In this document: positions 14,863 through 19,399 of the stretch, piece after piece
Numbering within the stretch: position 1 is the stretch's first letter
How the letters are laid out: each line of letters begins with the position of its first letter
From: Brachyspira catarrhinii
GTDB lineage: Bacteria > Spirochaetota > Brachyspiria > Brachyspirales > Brachyspiraceae
NCBI RefSeq assembly: GCF_005518285.1
Contig: NZ_SJDU01000005.1
Location: forward strand, 1 to 19,399
Length of the DNA: 19,399 nt
Direction: 5' to 3'
Position numbers and translations under genes: made by a program
Notes under the pieces: model-generated
The model's input: only the letters and a program-made list of their open reading frames with translations
What the model was told of the DNA's origin: nothing
Databases searched by the model: none

Positions 14863-14884
14863 GATTAAGCGAGTAATTCAAGCT

Positions 14885-15190
14885 ATGAAAGAACAGAAAA
14901 TACGAGTAAAACTAAAAGCTTTTGATATTGAGCTTATTGACCAATCGGCTCAATCCATAGTCGATAGCGTTAAGAAGACGGGAGCGAGAGTTTCGGGACC
15001 TATACCTTTACCTACAAGCATACGAAAGGTAACGGTTATAAGAAGCCCGCATGTTAATATTAAATCCAGAGAGCAGTTTGAGATGCGTATTTATAAGAGA
15101 CTTATAGATATATTCGAGGTGACGCCTCAAACTACCGAATCTCTAAAAAAATTGGCGCTTCCAGCTGGGGTTGATGTTCAGCTAAAATAA
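14885..15190 (+). CDS. rpsJ: 30S ribosomal protein S10
   Basis: With the start placed at 14885 the protein is 101 residues, [17 protein letters not shown] and onward, matching the usual S10 N-terminus and length (E. coli 103). An in-frame ATG at 14843 would add 14 residues not found in S10, and it sits inside the 3' arm of the stem-loop, so I reject it. S10 is part of the 30S head and, as NusE, joins antitermination complexes with NusB. The GPIPLPTS and [13 protein letters not shown] segments are typical. The ribosome site is weak (AAGCGAG), unusual for this operon, which suggests controlled or coupled translation. It is the first gene of the S10 half. Confidence 0.95.
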   Translation: MKEQKIRVKLKAFDIELIDQSAQSIVDSVKKTGARVSGPIPLPTSIRKVTVIRSPHVNIKSREQFEMRIYKRLIDIFEVTPQTTESLKKLALPAGVDVQLK

Positions 15191-15224
15191 AAAGTAAGCG
15201 CTTATTGAATATAAAAAGATAAAG

Positions 15225-15273
15225 TTTACTACGATTTATCTGTAATAGTTAGAATTTGTAATAGAGTAGTAAA
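15225..15273 (+). promoter_or_regulatory. Possible leader stem upstream of rplC
   Basis: TTTACTAC (15225-15232) pairs perfectly with GTAGTAAA (15266-15273) across a 33-base loop that holds two copies of TGTAATAG (15241-15248 and 15257-15264). It ends ten bases before the rplC ribosome site. The 104-base rpsJ-rplC gap is the longest in the S10 half. No promoter with both boxes is seen. Confidence 0.35.
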
Positions 15274-15294
15274 ATCATTATAGAGGATTCGCCG

Positions 15295-15948
15295 ATGGTA
15301 GGAATAATTGGCAAAAAATTGGGCATGACTACGGTATTTGACGAAACGGGAAACGCTATAGCGGTAACCGTTGTGGAAGCCGGACCATGCACGGTGATGC
15401 AGATAAGAGATAATGAGAAAGACGGTTATAATGCTATTCAATTGGGTTATGAAGCCGTGAAAGAAAAGCATTTAAAGAAACCGCAAATAGGACAATTTAA
15501 AAAGATGAATTTAGAGCCTAAGAAATATTTGAAAGAATTTAGAATCGATAATATTAGTTTTTATTCCGTTGGACAAGAGCTTAAAGTCGATATATTTCAA
15601 ACAGGCGATTTTATAGATGTTAGTTCTTTAAGCAAAGGACGAGGTTTTGCTGGAGTTATGAAAAGGCATAATTATGACGGTGGACCTATGAGTCACGGTT
15701 CTAATTTTAGAAGAAGGGCTGGTTCGATAGGTTGTAATAGTTATCCTTCGAGAGTATGGAAAGGAAAAGGTATGCCTGGGCATATGGGTAATGCGCTCAC
15801 AACTATTCAGAATTTGAAAGTTATCGACATAAGACCAGAAGATAACTTGATTATGATAAAAGGCGCTATACCTGGAGCCGTTAATAGCATAGTAAAATTA
15901 ACTTCGGCGGTTAAAAAACTTAACAAGAAAAAGAATTCTATGATATAA
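15295..15948 (+). CDS. rplC: 50S ribosomal protein L3
   Basis: This full-length 217-residue L3 begins MVGIIGKKLGMTTVFDETG. It carries the long loop that reaches toward the peptidyl transferase centre (KRHNYDGGPMSHGSNFRRRA) and the GKGMPGHMGN segment. L3 is an early assembly protein of the 50S subunit, and its central loop is a known site for pleuromutilin resistance changes; no obvious loss is seen here. GAGGA lies seven bases before the ATG. rplD follows after 29 bases. Confidence 0.98.
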   Translation: MVGIIGKKLGMTTVFDETGNAIAVTVVEAGPCTVMQIRDNEKDGYNAIQLGYEAVKEKHLKKPQIGQFKKMNLEPKKYLKEFRIDNISFYSVGQELKVDIFQTGDFIDVSSLSKGRGFAGVMKRHNYDGGPMSHGSNFRRRAGSIGCNSYPSRVWKGKGMPGHMGNALTTIQNLKVIDIRPEDNLIMIKGAIPGAVNSIVKLTSAVKKLNKKKNSMI

Positions 15949-15977
15949 TAGATGGATAAATTAAGCAGGATGAAAAG

Positions 15978-16625
15978 ATGGAAGTAGTGATACTAAATGA
16001 AAACGGAGATAATGCGGGCAATTTGGAGATTGTCGATAAGATTTTTAAATCTGAAGTCAATAACAATCTCCTTTACGAGGCTATAAAGAACGAACTTGCA
16101 AACAAAAGGCAGGGAACTCATTCGACTAAAACTCGAGGCGAAGTTTCTGGAGGCGGTAAAAAACCTTGGAGACAGAAAGGAACTGGAAGAGCGAGAGCGG
16201 GTTCGTCAAGGTCGCCTATATGGGTAGGAGGAGGAAAAGTTCATACTCCTAAACCGAGAGATTATAGCTATAGATTGCCTAAAAAAGTTAAACAAAAGGC
16301 TTTGCTTTCCGTTTTATCTTTGAAATACGGCGCTAATGTTCTTAAAGTTTTTGAAGATTTTACTTTTGACGCTCCGAAAACTAAAAGAATGGCAAGTTTT
16401 ATAAGCAAGGTTAAAGAGCCTAAAAGTAGAAAAGTGGCTTTTGTAGTCGGTAAAGACGAAGCTTTGGGAGATAATTATAATAAATTATTATTGTCGTTAA
16501 GAAATATTAAGGATTTGAAACTTGTAAACGCCGACAGTATGGCTATTCATCCTTTATATTATGCCGATGAAGTGTATTTTACGAAAACCGCTTTATCTAA
16601 ATTAAACGATAGGATTAAGGGTTAA
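15978..16625 (+). CDS. rplD: 50S ribosomal protein L4
   Basis: This 215-residue L4 has the extended loop that lines the exit tunnel (KKPWRQKGTGRARAGSSRSP), which is intact at the macrolide-sensitive residues. The C-terminal part ends with the usual VYFTKTALSKLNDRI. In E. coli L4 represses the S10 operon through its leader and antitermination; the stem-loop before rpsJ is a possible but untested counterpart here. AGGA lies seven bases before the ATG. A nearby ATG at 15970 is out of frame and hits a stop within six codons. Confidence 0.98.
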   Translation: MEVVILNENGDNAGNLEIVDKIFKSEVNNNLLYEAIKNELANKRQGTHSTKTRGEVSGGGKKPWRQKGTGRARAGSSRSPIWVGGGKVHTPKPRDYSYRLPKKVKQKALLSVLSLKYGANVLKVFEDFTFDAPKTKRMASFISKVKEPKSRKVAFVVGKDEALGDNYNKLLLSLRNIKDLKLVNADSMAIHPLYYADEVYFTKTALSKLNDRIKG

Positions 16626-16630
16626 AAATT

Positions 16631-16930
16631 ATGAGTATGTATTCGCTTTTGATTGAACCTATACTTACCGAAAAAAGTAATATTTTGAGAACCGAGCCGA
16701 GAGGAACGGAAAAGAGGTATTATGTATTTAAAGTAAGGCAGGACGCTAATAAATCGGAATTAATTAAAGCGGTTGAAAAAATATTTAATGTGCATCCGCT
16801 TGATTGTAAGATAATAAATGTTAAGCCTAAAAAGAAAAATCGTAGAATGAGCAAGCGAGGATATACTCGAAGCTATAAGAAAGCGATAATTGTTCTTGAC
16901 GGTAAAGAGAAAATAGATATAGTAAAATAA
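16631..16930 (+). CDS. rplW: 50S ribosomal protein L23
   Basis: This 99-residue L23 sits at the tunnel exit, where trigger factor and SRP dock. It shows the typical IEPILTEKS start and the ANKSELIKAVEKIFNV helix. AAGGG at 16617-16621, overlapping the end of rplD, is the ribosome site, and the gene starts five bases after rplD. An ATG two codons later (16637) is an equally reasonable start; it would change the length by two residues. Confidence 0.96.
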   Translation: MSMYSLLIEPILTEKSNILRTEPRGTEKRYYVFKVRQDANKSELIKAVEKIFNVHPLDCKIINVKPKKKNRRMSKRGYTRSYKKAIIVLDGKEKIDIVK

Positions 16931-16943
16931 TTGAGGAATAACG

Positions 16944-17780
16944 ATGGCTATTAAGAAATTTAAACCGACAACTCCAAGTTTGCGTTATCGAACGGTAGTT
17001 GATTTTTCGGATATTACCGCAAACGAGCCTTGTAAATCTTTGGTATCGGGCAAAAAGCGCATAAGCGGACGCGGTTCAAACGGTCGTATAACTATGCGTA
17101 GACGCGGAGGCGGACATAAAAAACTTTTTAGACTTATTGATTTTAGAAGAGATAAACATGATATAGAGGCTAAAGTGGTTTCGGTGGAATACGACCCTAA
17201 TAGAAGCGCTCATATAGCTCTTTTAAACTATACGGACGGAGAGAAAAGATATATAATTTATCCTTTGGGGTTAAATATTGGAGATAAAGTTGTAAGCGGA
17301 GAGAACGCTAAAGTTAGAGTGGGATGCAGTTTGCCTTTGAGAAAAATTCCTTTGGGAACTATAATACATAATATAGAGTTAACTCCTGGCAAAGGCGGAC
17401 AGTTGGTTAGAGCTGCTGGAGGCGGCGCTCAAATAACGGCAAAAAGCGGAGGTTATTGCGTAATAAGGCTTCGCTCGGGAGAAGAAAGAAGAATATTGGA
17501 AAATTGCTACGCTACTATAGGGCAGATAGGAAATTTGGACCATTTTAATACTACGGACGGAAAAGCGGGAACGACAAGACATAAAGGAAGAAGACCTAAA
17601 GTCAGAGGAGTCGTGATGAATCCTGTCGACCACCCGCATGGAGGAGGAGAAGGTAAGAGCGGACAGGGTAATCCTCATCCAGTTTCTCCTACGGGAATTC
17701 CAACCAAAGGATATAAAACGAGAAAGAAAAATAAATATTCGGATAGACTAATAATTAAGAGAAGAGGAGGTAAAAAATAA
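16944..17780 (+). CDS. rplB: 50S ribosomal protein L2
   Basis: This 278-residue L2 has the usual length. The [11 protein letters not shown] segment (about 53-63) binds 23S rRNA, and DHPHGGGEG (229-237), with the histidines close to the peptidyl transferase region, is intact. It is one of the most conserved 50S proteins and is needed for subunit joining. GAGGAA precedes the ATG. The stop TAA shares its last base with the ATG of rpsS, and the rpsS ribosome site AGGAGG lies inside the 3' end of this gene, so the two are coupled. Confidence 0.98.
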   Translation: MAIKKFKPTTPSLRYRTVVDFSDITANEPCKSLVSGKKRISGRGSNGRITMRRRGGGHKKLFRLIDFRRDKHDIEAKVVSVEYDPNRSAHIALLNYTDGEKRYIIYPLGLNIGDKVVSGENAKVRVGCSLPLRKIPLGTIIHNIELTPGKGGQLVRAAGGGAQITAKSGGYCVIRLRSGEERRILENCYATIGQIGNLDHFNTTDGKAGTTRHKGRRPKVRGVVMNPVDHPHGGGEGKSGQGNPHPVSPTGIPTKGYKTRKKNKYSDRLIIKRRGGKK

Positions 17781-18049
17781 TGTCTCGCTCTATTAAGAAA
17801 GGACCTTTTGTTGATAAGAATCTTTTTAAGAAAATACAAGCTGGGGATAATAAGCATCAGATAAAAACTTATAGCAGGGCTTCGACTATTATTCCCGAAA
17901 TGATAGGATATACTATAAATGTGCATAATGGCAAAACTTTTGTTGCGGTTTATATACAAGAAAATATGATTGGGCATAAATTGGGAGAATTTGCTCCTAC
18001 AAGGACATTTCGCTCTCATGCAGGCGCCGCTAAAGTTGGTAAAAAATAA
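17780..18049 (+). CDS. rpsS: 30S ribosomal protein S19
   Basis: This 89-residue S19 of standard length begins [12 protein letters not shown] and ends with the [15 protein letters not shown] segment. It pairs with S13 in the 30S head and contacts the A-site tRNA side of the subunit bridge. It overlaps rplB by one base (TAATG), with a full AGGAGG nine bases upstream. rplV follows after 12 bases. Confidence 0.98.
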   Translation: MSRSIKKGPFVDKNLFKKIQAGDNKHQIKTYSRASTIIPEMIGYTINVHNGKTFVAVYIQENMIGHKLGEFAPTRTFRSHAGAAKVGKK

Positions 18050-18061
18050 GGATTTTAGATT

Positions 18062-18466
18062 ATGGATTATAAAGTAAGAGTTCGTTATTTGCGTATAGGT
18101 CGCAGAAAAATTGCAAGATTGCTTCCTTTTATTAAAGGAGAATATGTTAATCATGCGATAGCTAATTTGACGGTTATGCCTCAAATGTCTTCGGTAGTTT
18201 TGAGAAAGGCGATAAAAAGCGGAATAGCAAACGCGATATTTCAATCGAGGAATATCAATCCCGATACTTTATGGGTTAAAACAGCTTTTGTAGATAAAGC
18301 GGCAATGTTGAAACGAATACGAGCCGCAAGTAGAGGAAGCGCCGACCCTATATTGAAGAGACTTTCTCATATTACTATAGTATTGAGTGACGATAAGAAA
18401 CCCGAAAAGAAAAAAATAAAAGCTGTGGCTAAAAAAGAAGAAAGCCCAAAAGCGGCGGAGGTATAA
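18062..18466 (+). CDS. rplV: 50S ribosomal protein L22
   Basis: This 134-residue L22 is longer than the roughly 110 residues of E. coli. The core runs to ITIVLSDD (about residue 111), and a charged Lys/Ala/Glu-rich tail (EKKKIKAVAKKEES) follows. The beta-hairpin that narrows the exit tunnel reads RIRAASRGSADPIL, where E. coli has RIMPRAKGRADRIL, so the tip lacks the usual proline. This hairpin is the site of macrolide-resistance changes in other species. An AAGGAT site precedes the ATG, and rpsC begins one base after the stop. Confidence 0.97.
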   Translation: MDYKVRVRYLRIGRRKIARLLPFIKGEYVNHAIANLTVMPQMSSVVLRKAIKSGIANAIFQSRNINPDTLWVKTAFVDKAAMLKRIRAASRGSADPILKRLSHITIVLSDDKKPEKKKIKAVAKKEESPKAAEV

Positions 18467-18467
18467 A

Positions 18468-19205
18468 ATGGGTCAAAAGGTTAGTCCTATAGGTTTAAGA
18501 CTTGGAATAAATAAAACTTGGTCAAGTAGATGGTTTGAAGACAATAGAAGTTATGCGGATAGTTTGCATGAAGATTTGTCTATTAGACGATATATAAACG
18601 ATTATTATTATAAAACTTTAAAAGAAGAGCATAAAAAAATTGGCGGTAAAAAAGACGCTTTCGACCCCGCAATATCAAATGTGGAGATAGTTCGATTTCC
18701 AGATAGAATAAATGTCTTTATAGCTACGGCAAGAGCTGGAATAGTTATAGGACCGAAAGGGCAGAGAGTGGAAATAGTTAAAAATGTTATACAAAAAATG
18801 GTAAAAAAGCCCGTTCAAGTTTCTATAAAAGAGATTAAAGAAGCCGAGTTGGACGCCACTTTAGCCGCTCAAAGTGTAGCTCGACAACTTGAAATGCGCG
18901 TGGCTTTTAGAAGAGCTATGAAAAGCGTTATAACTCAAGCTATGAAAAAAGGAGCTAAAGGTATTAAAGTTATGTGTTCGGGACGTTTGGCTGGAGCGGA
19001 TATAGCGAGAACCGAGCAATATAAAAACGGTTCCGTGCCTTTGCATACTTTAAGGGCGAATATAGATTACGGAACGGCTGAAGCTACGACAACTTTCGGA
19101 ATAATCGGCGTGAAAGTTTGGATTTATAAGGGCGAGATTCTTGATAAAAAAGAACAGAGACAAGATGACGCGGGCGAAGTTATCGGAGCTAAAGGAGATA
19201 GATAA
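18468..19205 (+). CDS. rpsC: 30S ribosomal protein S3
   Basis: This 245-residue S3 binds mRNA at the entry channel with S4 and S5. It has the [14 protein letters not shown] start, a type II KH domain with the GxxG loop GPKG (about 95-98) and the C-terminal [12 protein letters not shown] and [10 protein letters not shown] segments. Between the N-terminal helix and the KH domain there is an insertion of about 17 residues (around 47-70, [20 protein letters not shown]) relative to Bacillus S3. GGAGGT lies inside the end of rplV. The stop overlaps the rplP ATG by one base. Confidence 0.97.
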   Translation: MGQKVSPIGLRLGINKTWSSRWFEDNRSYADSLHEDLSIRRYINDYYYKTLKEEHKKIGGKKDAFDPAISNVEIVRFPDRINVFIATARAGIVIGPKGQRVEIVKNVIQKMVKKPVQVSIKEIKEAELDATLAAQSVARQLEMRVAFRRAMKSVITQAMKKGAKGIKVMCSGRLAGADIARTEQYKNGSVPLHTLRANIDYGTAEATTTFGIIGVKVWIYKGEILDKKEQRQDDAGEVIGAKGDR

Positions 19206-19399
19206 TGTTACAACCTTCAAGGACAAAATATCGTAAACAGCATAGAGGCAGAATGAAAGGCAACTCTAAAAGAGGAAGTAATTTAACTTTTGGAGATTAC
19301 GGTTTAATGGCTTTGGAACCAGTATGGCTTACCGATAGGCAAATTGAAGCGGCTCGTATAGCGATTTCGAGGCATGTAAAAAGAGGCGGCAAAATGTGG
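19205..19399 (+). CDS. rplP: 50S ribosomal protein L16 (3' end missing)
   Basis: The first 65 residues are visible before the window ends: [19 protein letters not shown] and onward to [12 protein letters not shown]. This is the standard N-terminal half of L16, which helps position tRNA near the peptidyl transferase centre. It starts on the last base of the rpsC stop (TAATG), with AAAGGAGAT as ribosome site in the rpsC 3' end. The rest of the S10 operon (rpmC, rpsQ and so on) is expected beyond the window. Confidence 0.97.
   Translation, partial: MLQPSRTKYRKQHRGRMKGNSKRGSNLTFGDYGLMALEPVWLTDRQIEAARIAISRHVKRGGKMW

Noticed and set aside
14843..14884. In-frame upstream ATG giving a 115-residue S10
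   Set aside because: The extra 14 residues are absent from S10 proteins, the ATG lies inside the 3' arm of a strong stem with no free ribosome site, and the ATG at 14885 gives the normal N-terminus and length.
15970..15987. ATG at 15970 as the L4 start
   Set aside because: It is out of frame with L4 and reaches a stop after five codons.

Overview
The window looks like a chromosomal segment of a low-GC spirochaete, most likely Brachyspira or a close relative (family Brachyspiraceae). I infer this from memory of protein families, not from a search: the EF-Tu protein carries an unusual switch I segment that I associate with Brachyspira, and a decayed pentapeptide-repeat gene resembles proteins common in that genus. 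The coding sequence is richer in GCG, ACG, TCG and CGA codons than the very AT-rich Brachyspira genomes I know, so the exact species is uncertain.

Region 1 (2-2521, + strand) is the end of a tight operon for a four-subunit 2-oxoacid:ferredoxin oxidoreductase, in the order ferredoxin-like delta (cut by the window edge), alpha, beta, gamma. It would oxidatively decarboxylate a 2-oxoacid to an acyl-CoA and pass electrons to ferredoxin in an anaerobe. Region 2 (2522-3541) is an AT-rich stretch holding one broken pentapeptide-repeat-like gene with two in-frame stops and at least three frameshifts. Region 3 (3542-4300, + strand) is a PhnP-like metallo-beta-lactamase-fold hydrolase.

Region 4 (4315-10168, - strand) holds four genes. 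In transcription order they are a GlgE-like GH13 enzyme, a large cytoplasmic GAF-domain histidine kinase and an unrecognised helical protein, followed by a DUF3810-type membrane protein that has its own strong promoter and a probable leaderless start.

Region 5 (10169-10557) is a divergent intergenic region with two consensus sigma-70-type promoters and a hairpin-containing leader. They drive Region 6 (10558-19399, + strand), a joined str and S10 ribosomal operon: rpsL, rpsG, fusA, tuf, rpsJ, rplC, rplD, rplW, rplB, rpsS, rplV, rpsC and the start of rplP. Most genes here have good Shine-Dalgarno sites and short gaps or 1-base overlaps. The main exceptions are the tuf-rpsJ gap, which holds a strong stem-loop, and the 104-base rpsJ-rplC gap.

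The most notable observation is the EF-Tu switch I region. The nearly universal RGITI segment is replaced by KILTI and preceded by a five-residue insertion, while the neighbouring EF-G keeps the canonical sequence. No CRISPR array, rRNA, tRNA, insertion sequence or prophage was seen.
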